42,689 nt of DNA from positions 1 through 42,689 of the forward strand of contig CAZSDV010000013.1 in the NCBI GenBank assembly GCA_964605715.1. The letters are read 5' to 3'. The notes beneath the pieces are model-generated. The model had not been told where the DNA came from. It did not search any database and saw nothing but the letters and a program-made list of their open reading frames with translations. The position numbers were made by a program, and so were the translations under genes. Shown here piece after piece: positions 16,196 through 23,859 of this stretch. This DNA comes from JAPUME01 sp964605715. Lineage in GTDB: Bacteria; Acidobacteriota; Terriglobia; UBA7540; JAPUME01. The number at the start of each line of letters is the position of its first letter. The first letter of the stretch is position 1.

Positions 16196-18484
16196 TCATC
16201 GCTTTCGGAGCTCATTATCTAACATTCCGCTAGCCCCTCTTGGATCTTGCCTAGGAAGCAATATTTTGGTGATCCCCAATGCACAGCTTCTCTTGACAAA
16301 ATGCTCAAAGGGCCCAAAAGCTTCCCGAAGCAGTCCTGCATATTTCTTCACGTCATAGCCCTGGCATGGTTGCCACAGTGTGATAGCTCGAACACGATCG
16401 TCCGCATACTGGGCGCGGGAGTTAGTCACAACATATTCAATCATCTCACCAGGATGGAGCTTCGCCCCAGCTCGAGCAAGTTGCTTGGCAGCGACAGCCG
16501 TCAGGCTATCTTTCAGGTAATCCCTTGGAAACCGTGTCAAGCGCTTACTTATAATCAATTCTTCAATGTTCGCTCTCCCCTCCTCAACCCGATCAAGGTA
16601 GCGAGTGAGAACTTGTCGTGCTTCTTTGAGCTTCGAACGGTAAGCTTCGAACTCATCCGCCCCGGCCAAAATTTCTAACACCTTGCGCTGCATCTCAGCA
16701 ACCAAAGGTGGCGTATCGTGCTTACGGCATTCGAGGCCCCTCACCTTTATCTCTTTATCCATGGAGACACAGAAAAAACGATTGGGTACAGGGATCTCCG
16801 CATATCGCTTCGAGGGCAAAAAAATGACGTAGCGATACACGGCTTCGAGGGCCATGGGAAGTGAAGTTTCTTGTTCAATCTCGTGCGCTAATTGCTGGTA
16901 AGCACTCTGTGTTGCTTTTTCTTTCTGTACGTAGAGGGAATCCACCAGTGCATGCAGGACACGGAAACCAAGCCGCTCAGCGACTTCCTTGGCAACCAGC
17001 AATTTCTCTCGCGCCAAGGCGTTGATAGCCTCATGGGCTTCAATCTTGCCAAAACGCGCATTCTTGTAACCCGTGTAGCCAAAGCAACAAACCAACAGCC
17101 ATTTTATCGCATCGCGGCGAACGGCATCTGAGCATCGTACTTCGCCAGAAACCAACTGCTTGCGCTGTTTATATTGCTCGCGCTTGCGGATGAGCCGTTC
17201 CACAACACGACTGGTTATACCCCGGCGGCGGCGGCAAACATGGTAGCCCAGTTCTGGCACGCGTGGTGCCTCAGGACAACAAGGACAGTTGATTGTTTCG
17301 GGCGAGATATTGAATCGAGCCATGATGTTTGGGTATTCACTGGAAAAATCTAGTTCCCCAACATTCGTGAAAAAACCTAACCGAGGCAAAAAAGTGAGTC
17401 CTCCGCGATCAGCTGCGAATAACTCGTCAGGATGTTTAGGGTCTTCTGGCTCTGCCTTCTGTTCCGGGATGAGGACATCATCATGGTAGGCAAGCTCCAT
17501 CTGCATGTAGGAGATACCTGTCCCGGTAGTGGTACGGGCAGCATATTGAACCGGAAGTTTTGCTATCCGCGCTAACTCCCAGAGGCCATCAAGTTTACAC
17601 TTATCAGCAATAAAAGAGTTTCGCACATCAACATGCAAACGCCCTCGGAGTGTAGTGGTACTACCCTTAAAAAGAACCCGCCCGTAGCTCCTATAGCTGC
17701 GCTCGTGACTCTTCCCGGGACTCCCAGGGTCACGGTTGAGCGCTAACTGGACTCCATGTCGGCGAGCTTGGTTCTCAAGTCCAGGCAACAAAGTCGCGTC
17801 GCCCCATTCGGTCACGATCAAGTCTGGATCGTGCTGCTTTAGCAGCTGATGGACGCTCATCCAAACAGGCTCATCTGCCCCATCCAGTAGGCGTCGCTCA
17901 CCATCAATTTCCACCTCGAGCGGGCCCCTTCTACCGTGGGCAGGGTTCACTTGTCCGAGCCCTTCGAGCCGCAACTTCAGAACGCGCAAGGGTGGCAGCT
18001 CATAATCAAGTGCCCAAGAGTCATCGTGGCACTCCAGAAAAGCTACCTCAGCTCCATTGCGGGTTTCCACTTCAACCTGAGACAGCGGGAAAATACCCCG
18101 CTCCCAGCAATAAAGCGACTCCAACATCAAATCTGAGTTGTAGAGCTGGAGGTTCGGATTGTAGCGCTTAACTGAGCAAACCACTCCGCGAAAATCCATG
18201 TTATGCCGCAGACGAACTTGGAGTACCCTTAGCGAGCAACGATCAAATAGGCTAAGTTTTTCTACTAATTGACAGGAACACCCGCGCCGTGAAACAAGCC
18301 ACCGCGCAAGACGAACAAGCTGAGCCTCAGAACCGTACACATGGAAAGATGGTGTAAATCGATGGTCAATCAAACGACGATGCGTTCCGCTAGGCTCGAT
18401 GAGCCACAGTATCATTCCTTCAGGAGAGGGATAAAGATCCAGGATCCATCCCTTTACCTTTCCAAAAGTCGTTCCATAGACCAT
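16196..18484 (-). CDS. PolB2-like family B DNA polymerase with altered catalytic motifs
   Basis: Family B polymerase fold, 762 residues. Motif A is 'DFSSEYPNIM' (Asp379 kept). Motif B is 'KWLLVCCFGYTGY' (461-473), with the usual Asn-Ser replaced by Val-Cys. Motif C is 'HALVDSLYV' (511-519): the first Asp of the DTD triad is Leu513, the second (Asp515) is kept. The exonuclease domain lacks its acidic residues: the DxE position reads 'LKLRLEGLG' (169-177), and Exo II is 'VTEWGDATLLP'. A Cys cluster lies at 400-417. It is the third gene of a minus-strand cassette, overlapping the small gene upstream by 31 bases. This pattern fits the PolB2 lineage of archaea and scattered bacteria; archaeal members have been linked to damage tolerance (recalled, unverified). 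Likely proofreading-deficient; synthesis ability is uncertain. Confidence 0.85.
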   Translation of the reverse strand: MVYGTTFGKVKGWILDLYPSPEGMILWLIEPSGTHRRLIDHRFTPSFHVYGSEAQLVRLARWLVSRRGCSCQLVEKLSLFDRCSLRVLQVRLRHNMDFRGVVCSVKRYNPNLQLYNSDLMLESLYCWERGIFPLSQVEVETRNGAEVAFLECHDDSWALDYELPPLRVLKLRLEGLGQVNPAHGRRGPLEVEIDGERRLLDGADEPVWMSVHQLLKQHDPDLIVTEWGDATLLPGLENQARRHGVQLALNRDPGSPGKSHERSYRSYGRVLFKGSTTTLRGRLHVDVRNSFIADKCKLDGLWELARIAKLPVQYAARTTTGTGISYMQMELAYHDDVLIPEQKAEPEDPKHPDELFAADRGGLTFLPRLGFFTNVGELDFSSEYPNIMARFNISPETINCPCCPEAPRVPELGYHVCRRRRGITSRVVERLIRKREQYKQRKQLVSGEVRCSDAVRRDAIKWLLVCCFGYTGYKNARFGKIEAHEAINALAREKLLVAKEVAERLGFRVLHALVDSLYVQKEKATQSAYQQLAHEIEQETSLPMALEAVYRYVIFLPSKRYAEIPVPNRFFCVSMDKEIKVRGLECRKHDTPPLVAEMQRKVLEILAGADEFEAYRSKLKEARQVLTRYLDRVEEGRANIEELIISKRLTRFPRDYLKDSLTAVAAKQLARAGAKLHPGEMIEYVVTNSRAQYADDRVRAITLWQPCQGYDVKKYAGLLREAFGPFEHFVKRSCALGITKILLPRQDPRGASGMLDNELRKR

Positions 18485-18744
18485 TGAGCATCCAGGCGTA
18501 CCTTAAGTAACGCTTCAATCCTTCGTAGGCGAATTTCATGATCTAGTCCGATGGTGAGGTTAATCCCATCCATCGCATGGACTGAGGCTCCATAAGTGCA
18601 GGCCTGAATATAGAGTCGCACGCGATTGAACATCAACTCTAGGTAGGCCCGTTCCTCGCGGCGTAGCGCCCGTCCAAAAATCTGCTCCCAACTTCGAAGC
18701 TCCTGCTCAATCACTTCACGAAAAGTGGAAATAGTACGCCCCAT
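18454..18744 (-). CDS. Small helical protein of the PolB2-like cassette
   Basis: 96 residues, no family recognised. It looks almost wholly alpha-helical, with charged heptad-like stretches ('FREVIEQELRSWEQIF', 'LRREERAYLELMFNRVR', 'EIRLRRIEALLKVRLD') and no signal or membrane segment. The ATG at 18744 has GAGGTGA 3 bases upstream. It begins 15 bases after the RecA-like gene and overlaps the polymerase gene by 31 bases, so the three are almost certainly co-transcribed and translationally coupled. An adaptor linking the polymerase with the RecA-like protein, or a small DNA-binding protein, is the natural guess from position; nothing in the sequence proves it. Confidence 0.75.
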   Translation of the reverse strand: MGRTISTFREVIEQELRSWEQIFGRALRREERAYLELMFNRVRLYIQACTYGASVHAMDGINLTIGLDHEIRLRRIEALLKVRLDAQWSMERLLER

Positions 18745-18759
18745 AGGTCACCTCGACTA

Positions 18760-19380
18760 TCAATGTCTTCTTTCAGGTGGAGATAAGGGGTTCTCACAGA
18801 TAAGCTCAACCCTGCCCCTTACATCAGATCGGAGCGACCAGACTTCTTTCGCCTGAGCTTTCAGTTTAGAAAAAAAATGTCCTCTTTTCTTCGTTACCAG
18901 GAACGCCCTCGCATCGGACAAGATCACGATCAAAAGCGGTAAGTCCACCAACATCTTTAGGTTATTTAAGGCCTGCTCGAAAGCGACGCGCGCATCCCAG
19001 TCACGTGTATCCTCGTCAAAATAAAGGTCCGGCAGCGCCGTAACTATCAAAACTCGTGCTGGAAAATACTTTAGGAAGTGAGGTACGCGGGACGTTAATT
19101 CTGTCAACTGGAAACAGGTGAAAGCTCGTGCAATCTGAATCTTACGACTGTAGGACTCAAATGGAAGATTGTGCTCGCGCGCCAAACAAGCAATACGACG
19201 GGGGTTAAAACAATTGGCTCCATCAAGAAATAACACATGTTCGCCTCGCATGAGTAATTGCGGCAAAAGGAAATAGTTTAGAAGGTTCGCCTCACCCGTG
19301 CCGTGTAATACGAACAGTCCTCGCGTAGGCAAACTCCAAGCCTCTCCTGAAGCTACAGGTAAAGTTACAGCTGCCACCAC
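18760..19380 (-). CDS. RecA/RadA-like protein lacking Walker residues
   Basis: Core of a RecA/Rad51-type ATPase fold, about 206 residues. After the first strand the Walker A position reads 'VLHGTGEANLLNYFLLPQLL' with no Lys-Thr/Ser. The middle is clearly RecA-like: 'VLFLDGANCFNPRRIACLA' parallels the Rad51 'DTEGTFRPERI' element, and 'KIQIARAFTCFQLTELT' the following 'ARAFN' element. The Walker B strand is 'RVLIVTALPDLYFDED' without the usual Asp. So it is probably a non-hydrolysing structural partner. Start: GTG 19380, with GGAGG seven bases upstream; GTG 19398 is possible. It is first gene of the cassette with the small protein and PolB2-like polymerase, behind a good promoter at 19429-19457. 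Confidence 0.75.
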   Translation of the reverse strand: MVAAVTLPVASGEAWSLPTRGLFVLHGTGEANLLNYFLLPQLLMRGEHVLFLDGANCFNPRRIACLAREHNLPFESYSRKIQIARAFTCFQLTELTSRVPHFLKYFPARVLIVTALPDLYFDEDTRDWDARVAFEQALNNLKMLVDLPLLIVILSDARAFLVTKKRGHFFSKLKAQAKEVWSLRSDVRGRVELICENPLSPPERRH

Positions 19381-19428
19381 TCGCAACCCTCCAGTCACCC
19401 TCGTAAGTTAATTCCTTAATCGTAAATC

Positions 19429-19457
19429 AGGATAGGCGAATAAAAAGCGAATGTCAA
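19429..19457 (-). promoter_or_regulatory. Sigma-70-type promoter of the PolB2-like cassette
   Basis: Read on the minus strand, TTGACA (19457-19452) and TATCCT (19434-19429) are separated by exactly 17 bases. The -35 is perfect and the -10 has TAT..T. Transcription would begin near 19422, about 42 bases before the GTG at 19380. Confidence 0.7.
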
Positions 19458-19514
19458 GGACAACCAACATGGGCTTTATCTAACAGGCAGTACCCCAAAG
19501 AAATCTATTTTTAT

Positions 19515-19539
19515 GTACCTGTCACATCTCATCAGGTAC
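19515..19539. promoter_or_regulatory. Inverted repeat, possible operator of the damage cassette or pyrE
   Basis: GTACCTG (19515-19521) and CAGGTAC (19533-19539) are exact reverse complements separated by 11 bases, placing the half-site centres 18 bases apart. It lies about 58 bases upstream of the -35 of the minus-strand promoter. It does not match the GAAC-N4-GTTC or CTG-N10-CAG LexA consensus precisely. Confidence 0.4.
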
Positions 19540-19740
19540 CAGCAAAAAAGTTTGCGGTGTTTGACATTGCTGTAACGAACCATGTGACGGGAACTTTACA
19601 ATCTCATATAAACAGCGTTGATCTTGCCCGTCACCAATGTAATCATAGACATGTTTCAGATTCACTGGGCCCGCCAGACATGGACTGAGTCAACTGCTTT
19701 ACGCTAAGTTCTGCATTAGGCCTGAGACAGAGGGGTTCAT

Positions 19741-20322
19741 ATTTCGTCCGACGCTGCACAGAACTCTCTTGCCACGACCGAAGAAAAAAGGCAGTTATGT
19801 CACTTTTACTGGCAACAAAAAGCCATTGAAGAGGGTAACTTTTTACTGGCCTCTGGCAAGCAGAGTAACTACTATGTCGACAGTCGTCTTGTTACCACTC
19901 ACCCCCCTGCCTTAAAGCTGATTGGAGAAATAGTTTCGCGAGGTGTCGCCACCATCCCACACGATGGTGTTCAGCGACTCTTGGCCCCGGTCTTGAGTGG
20001 AGTTCCGGTCGCTGTGGCCACAGGGTTGATAACTGGGCTAGATATAGTTTTCGACCGTGGGGGGAAAAAGGGACACGGTAAAGGTAAACGCTTCGAGGGA
20101 GCCCTCGAAACCGGGGACCAGCTAGTCCTTGTCGATGACTTAATCACTGCTGGCTCAACGCTCAGCTCAACCATTCAGGCGGCGCGTGACGCAGGAGCTG
20201 AAACGATTGCAGCATTTGTGGTGGTAGACCGCTTGGAAGGGGGTCGTCAGCTTTTGGAATCACTCGGAGTCGCCCTAACCTCACTCCTTACCATCCAAGA
20301 CCTTTTTGCAAGCAAACCTTAG
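19741..20322 (+). CDS. pyrE: Orotate phosphoribosyltransferase, apparent ATT start
   Basis: Converts orotate and PRPP to orotidine monophosphate in pyrimidine synthesis. The PRPP-binding loop is 'LVLVDDLITAGSTLSST', and the N-terminal motif is 'NFLLASGKQSNYYVDSRLVT'. That motif lies upstream of the first possible TTG (19981), so translation must begin earlier. The frame is open from 19726 (after a TGA), and contains no ATG, GTG or TTG before the conserved region; the best candidate is ATT at 19741, with AGAGGGG five bases upstream, giving 193 residues, a normal length. ATT starts are rare but real (infC); a sequencing error or undetected frameshift is the alternative. Divergent from the PolB2-like cassette. 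Confidence 0.88.
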   Translation: MSSDAAQNSLATTEEKRQLCHFYWQQKAIEEGNFLLASGKQSNYYVDSRLVTTHPPALKLIGEIVSRGVATIPHDGVQRLLAPVLSGVPVAVATGLITGLDIVFDRGGKKGHGKGKRFEGALETGDQLVLVDDLITAGSTLSSTIQAARDAGAETIAAFVVVDRLEGGRQLLESLGVALTSLLTIQDLFASKP

Positions 20323-20423
20323 TTAGCTATTACCCATAGTTCCTCATCTTCCGTAATAAAAGGCTCTCTAGTCTTACTCCTAGTTGGAAATTAAATTCTG
20401 GATGAGATAACCTAACCGGAATT

Positions 20424-20975
20424 ATGAAAAAAGCACCGAATAACACAAGTTCATTGCTTTACATCTTATTTACAATCCTGCTAAGCATCTGGCTGGCTGG
20501 GACACTTCTGGAATGGTTCATCGCTACTCAAAACTTCCGAACTGTGGACCGTGTTTTGTCTCAGGAAAGTCAACAGCTTGAGAAACAGAGCCAACCTCTG
20601 AGTCGCGACCAGTTGCGATTTCTGTTGCGCCACCTAGCCTCGGAACTTAACCGGTACTACTTTGTGACCTGGGAATGGGCTCAAATGGTGTTGGCGGCAA
20701 TACTCCTGGCAATGTTAGTCAGGTTAAGAATTAAAGACTCGGTTTCCTGGCTGCTTATAGGAGGGATGACAACGCTGGTAGCAGGACTTCACTTCATCGT
20801 GACACCACAGCTTGTCGAGCTCGGACGAGACATAGATTTCATTCCTCGAGAGCCTACCCCGCCTGAGGTGATCCGCTTTGGAAAACTGCACGCAACATTT
20901 ACTGGCCTTGACACTGTGAAGCTGATGGCAGGCATTGCACTACTAGTTCGCTGGAATAAAAAACATACCTTTTAA
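20424..20975 (+). CDS. Integral membrane protein, DUF4149-like
   Basis: 183 residues with about four membrane segments: 'SLLYILFTILLSIWLAGTLL' near residues 10-30, a pair around 85-120 ('MVLAAILLAMLVRLRI' and 'WLLIGGMTTLVAGLHFI'), and one at the C terminus ('KLMAGIALLV'). The loop 'RFGKLHATFTGLDTVKL' before the last segment resembles the Phe-Gly-x-Leu-His motif of small membrane proteins in the DUF4149/TMEM205 group; this match is from memory and tentative. No enzymatic residues are evident. Start ATG with a GGA three bases away; it follows pyrE by about 100 bases. Function unknown. Confidence 0.7.
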   Translation: MKKAPNNTSSLLYILFTILLSIWLAGTLLEWFIATQNFRTVDRVLSQESQQLEKQSQPLSRDQLRFLLRHLASELNRYYFVTWEWAQMVLAAILLAMLVRLRIKDSVSWLLIGGMTTLVAGLHFIVTPQLVELGRDIDFIPREPTPPEVIRFGKLHATFTGLDTVKLMAGIALLVRWNKKHTF

Positions 20976-21057
20976 TCCCTTGTCTCTGGATGAAAATACC
21001 GACACCTACTGGAGAGGGCTGTGCGATAATCAGCCGGCAATATAGTGAATACAGTGT

Positions 21058-21276
21058 TTAGGTTTTTACCAGCCTCTGCACCTGCGACAGAACCCTACAT
21101 TCAGCTGTCTCCTGTGACGGGTCCGAAGCTTCCGCAATGCGCGCGCCTGCTCCCGGAAGATCAATTTCGGCCTTGCAATGATAGGTTTCACCAAGCTTGT
21201 AGGAAGATATCCTGATTGGTCTGTTGTTGATCTGTTCAACTCGGCTGGTCATTTTCTCGGGTCGAAGTATTACCAT
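21058..21276 (-). CDS. Small hypothetical protein
   Basis: 72 residues, no family recognised. The ATG at 21276 has AGGGAG at good distance; the frame is open 16 codons further up but without a better start. The protein begins 'MVILRPEKMTSRVEQI' and has a basic first half, two Cys (in 'YHCKAEI' and 'TAECRVL') and no membrane segment. It stands alone on the minus strand between two plus-strand genes. The ribosome-binding site favours a real gene. Confidence 0.5.
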   Translation of the reverse strand: MVILRPEKMTSRVEQINNRPIRISSYKLGETYHCKAEIDLPGAGARIAEASDPSQETAECRVLSQVQRLVKT

Positions 21277-21453
21277 GATTCTCCCTTTGGGAATCTTATT
21301 TCTTAATTGCCATGAAGATAGCATAGAAAGCTATGCTTTTACCCCTTCAGCGGAAATTTGCTAGTGGGTCCTATCGATTCAGGCACGCATCCTGGAACCT
21401 GATCTGGCAAGTCAACTCATCAGGATTCCATCAGGAATCATAAGGAGAAAACG

Positions 21454-22596
21454 ATGGCAAATCTATTTGGGAAAATTTACTCAAAACAGGAACTTATGGA
21501 GCTCACTGGACAAATAAGTCAAGTTGCTGGTATCGAAGCCTTCGAGTACAGTGACGGGGCGGCACGCGGCGTACGAAATCTCGAATTTCGTACCGGCACG
21601 GGCTTCCGGTTTACTGTGCTGGTTGACCGCGCTATGGATATCCATCATTGCGAATTAAACGGAAAACCAATCGGCTGGCACTCAGCAGTTGGAGTCCGGC
21701 ATCCTGCCTATTTCGAGCCTCAAAACCCACTGGGATTCCTGCGGCAATTCTCGGGATTGCTGGTAACCTGCGGCCTCGACCACGCCTTCTTTGGCGAGAA
21801 GGATGACACCTCTTTTTACCTCTACCCCGACTATAAAGCAGAACAATACCCTCTGCACGGACGTGTCGCCAATCTCCCTGCCCGCCTGAAGGGATATGGT
21901 GAAACATGGCACGAAGGCGAATGCGTCCTTTGGGCTGAAGGTACAGTAAAACAATCTATGGTTTTCGGTGAAAACTTAGAACTCACGCGCCGGATTTCGA
22001 CCCACATTGGCGCAAACAGCTTCAACTTCCTAGATGAGGTTTCGAATGTTTGTTTCTATCCAACCCCACATATGTACCTGGCACATATTAATGTCGGTTT
22101 CCCCATCGTTGATGCGGGATCAGAATTTGTGGCTCCAATCCAAAAAATCCAGTGGGCCACCAAGAGTGCGCACGGTAGTAAATCTGCCTACCGAATTATG
22201 GACCCACCCCAGTCCAACCATGTTGAGCATGCCTATGACCACCAGATGTCTTCAAAACAGAATGGCACGGTCGTTGTAGCTTTGGTGAATCGTAAATTCA
22301 ACCAGGGCGAGGGCTTTGGAGTATACCTCCGTTATAACCAGAATCAATATAAGCACTTTACGGAATGGCGAAACTTGAACAAATCTAGCTACGTCGTGGG
22401 TTTAGAGCCCTGTACTGCTTCTGTCGCCGACGGCCGCATTGGTACCAAGGAGAAAGGAGAGCTCACGATGCTTCAGCCGGGTGAAAAACAAACCTATGAC
22501 CTTGAAATTGGCGTCCTAGTAAACAACCTTGAGATAGAAAAGTTAGTGGCTGAAATTCAAAAATTGGAGCATCAACCCAATGAATGCCCATTTTAG
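21454..22596 (+). CDS. DUF4432 family protein, aldose-1-epimerase-like
   Basis: 380 residues of the galactose-mutarotase-like beta-sandwich family known as DUF4432. Characteristic stretches are 'RNLEFRTGTGFRFTVLVDRA', 'MDIHHCELNGKPIGWHS', 'QFSGLLVTCGLDH', 'YPLHGRVANLPARL' (His/Arg of the epimerase fold), 'FNFLDEVSN' and 'LEPCTASVADG'. It is cytoplasmic, with no signal. A strong AAGGAG precedes the ATG. The family probably epimerises or binds unusual sugars and often lies in carbohydrate-catabolic loci; here its neighbours give no clue. About 45 bases separate its end from the convergent HEAT-like gene. Confidence 0.85.
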   Translation: MANLFGKIYSKQELMELTGQISQVAGIEAFEYSDGAARGVRNLEFRTGTGFRFTVLVDRAMDIHHCELNGKPIGWHSAVGVRHPAYFEPQNPLGFLRQFSGLLVTCGLDHAFFGEKDDTSFYLYPDYKAEQYPLHGRVANLPARLKGYGETWHEGECVLWAEGTVKQSMVFGENLELTRRISTHIGANSFNFLDEVSNVCFYPTPHMYLAHINVGFPIVDAGSEFVAPIQKIQWATKSAHGSKSAYRIMDPPQSNHVEHAYDHQMSSKQNGTVVVALVNRKFNQGEGFGVYLRYNQNQYKHFTEWRNLNKSSYVVGLEPCTASVADGRIGTKEKGELTMLQPGEKQTYDLEIGVLVNNLEIEKLVAEIQKLEHQPNECPF

Positions 22597-22641
22597 GGAG
22601 CACGGTTAGGGTGGGAATGATAAACCCTGCAAACATATAGA

Positions 22642-23622
22642 CTATTCGCTCAGTGATTCAGGGGGAGGTTGAAAAATGCGCTCGCTCTCCTGAAGGGAAA
22701 CTACCCAAACGCTGGCAACACTCCAGGAAGATCCTCGTTTCTGAAGCACTAGCTCATAGACAGCAGCGGCAACCGGATTATGGAGCCGAACACGAGCCAG
22801 CGCCCGTGAAGCATTCGGGGTAAAAGTGAGATCTTCGATCTCGATCTTAAAAGGAGAGGAGTCAGTCTCCCTCACCTCTCTTTCTTGTTTCAAACTGTTG
22901 TCATCAAGTAGGTCAGCTATAAAGTATGCCTCCACAGCCTGCTTCAGGGTAAGTCCATTACTTGACTCCTTTCGTATCTTTTCTAAATGGCTCACTCTGA
23001 ATTGAATAACTTGCATGGCATTCTCAATATCATCGCGGATAACTAGGTCAGCTGTGCGATCCTGAGCATCCCTCAAGAAGGGAATTAAGGAAGGGTCAGC
23101 TAGAACTGTTAGGGCAAGGATTGCCATTTCGGTCACAGTTGGATCTAGCTCTTGGTCGGCCTGTCTAATTACATCAAGCAAGGTCCGTCTTGTCTGAGGA
23201 CTATTAAATTCTCCAATTGATCCGTAAAAAAATCTTTTTAAACTCAAATCCCGGGGATCATCCACCAAACTCTGCAGCGTGCGTAATGCCCGACTACTAC
23301 CCATAAAAGCTAGGAGTTGAGCAGCGAACTCAGCCGTGCGATCATCCTTCAAGGCTTTTTCTAGCTGAGGGAAAATAAGTGGCCCAGCCGCAAATCCTGC
23401 CCGAAATAAATGATAGCGAGCTGAATGATTGGGAACGTTTAGAATTTCATCGAGCAGAACTATGGCCCAGTCTCCGACATTTTGTTCATCATAGGATTCC
23501 TCAACTTCTCCTTGTAGATCAACAAAGCTAAGGAAAGAGCCTGCAGCTGGAGGCGACAACACTAAAAGAAACCCGAAAATCGAGACCAGGAAGACGTAGC
23601 AGCAGAAGGAATTCTTTCTCAT
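22642..23622 (-). CDS. Exported HEAT-repeat-like protein
   Basis: 326 residues beginning with a signal sequence (Arg-Lys, then 'CCYVFLVSIFGFLLVLSPPA'). Residues about 45-215 are a run of helical pairs that look like HEAT or Armadillo repeats ('GPLIFPQLEKALKDDRTAEF', 'ALRTLQSLVDDP', 'TEMAILALTVLADPSLIPFL'). The last ~110 residues are a separate alpha/beta domain ending 'SVASVWVVSLQES', reminiscent of NTF2-like folds. No catalytic motif is seen. Probably a periplasmic scaffold. It is divergent from lon with a 237-base spacer. Confidence 0.7.
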   Translation of the reverse strand: MRKNSFCCYVFLVSIFGFLLVLSPPAAGSFLSFVDLQGEVEESYDEQNVGDWAIVLLDEILNVPNHSARYHLFRAGFAAGPLIFPQLEKALKDDRTAEFAAQLLAFMGSSRALRTLQSLVDDPRDLSLKRFFYGSIGEFNSPQTRRTLLDVIRQADQELDPTVTEMAILALTVLADPSLIPFLRDAQDRTADLVIRDDIENAMQVIQFRVSHLEKIRKESSNGLTLKQAVEAYFIADLLDDNSLKQEREVRETDSSPFKIEIEDLTFTPNASRALARVRLHNPVAAAVYELVLQKRGSSWSVASVWVVSLQESERIFQPPPESLSE

Positions 23623-23791
23623 ATCTATGTAACCGTTTCCTCTCGAAGGAAAGCTTAGCCCTCACAATGCCTGCAGAAATTATCCTACTGCATTCTTGGG
23701 TAATATGGTGCTCTCATATGCTTAGAAAAATTTACTTACCATATCCCATAGGCACGGCTATTAGGCCTCGCCAATAAGCTTCTTGCTTTAA

Positions 23792-23800
23792 TGGTATAAT
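23792..23800 (+). promoter_or_regulatory. Extended -10 promoter upstream of lon
   Basis: TGGTATAAT gives a consensus -10 (23795-23800) with an upstream TG. No good -35 is present at 17 bases. The lon ATG is 60 bases downstream. No CIRCE or sigma-32 element was recognised. Confidence 0.5.
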
Positions 23801-23859
23801 GGATTTCTGTGGGTGTTACGCCCCTTCAATGATGCAGTTCCAAAGGTCAGAAAACAAAG

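Larger units (their letters stand above)
19399..19740. other. Divergent regulatory region between the PolB2-like cassette and pyrE
   Basis: 342 non-coding bases. It holds the minus-strand promoter (19429-19457) and an inverted repeat (19515-19539). No RNA gene or open frame with a start is visible. I found no confident plus-strand promoter for pyrE. Confidence 0.5.

Noticed and set aside
19399..19740. LexA box in front of the PolB2-like cassette
   Set aside because: No match to CTG-N10-CAG or GAAC-N4-GTTC with proper spacing; only the unrelated GTACCTG/CAGGTAC repeat is seen.
19981..20322. A 113-residue pyrE starting at TTG 19981
   Set aside because: It would lack the conserved GKQSNYYVDSR region that is encoded just upstream in the same frame.
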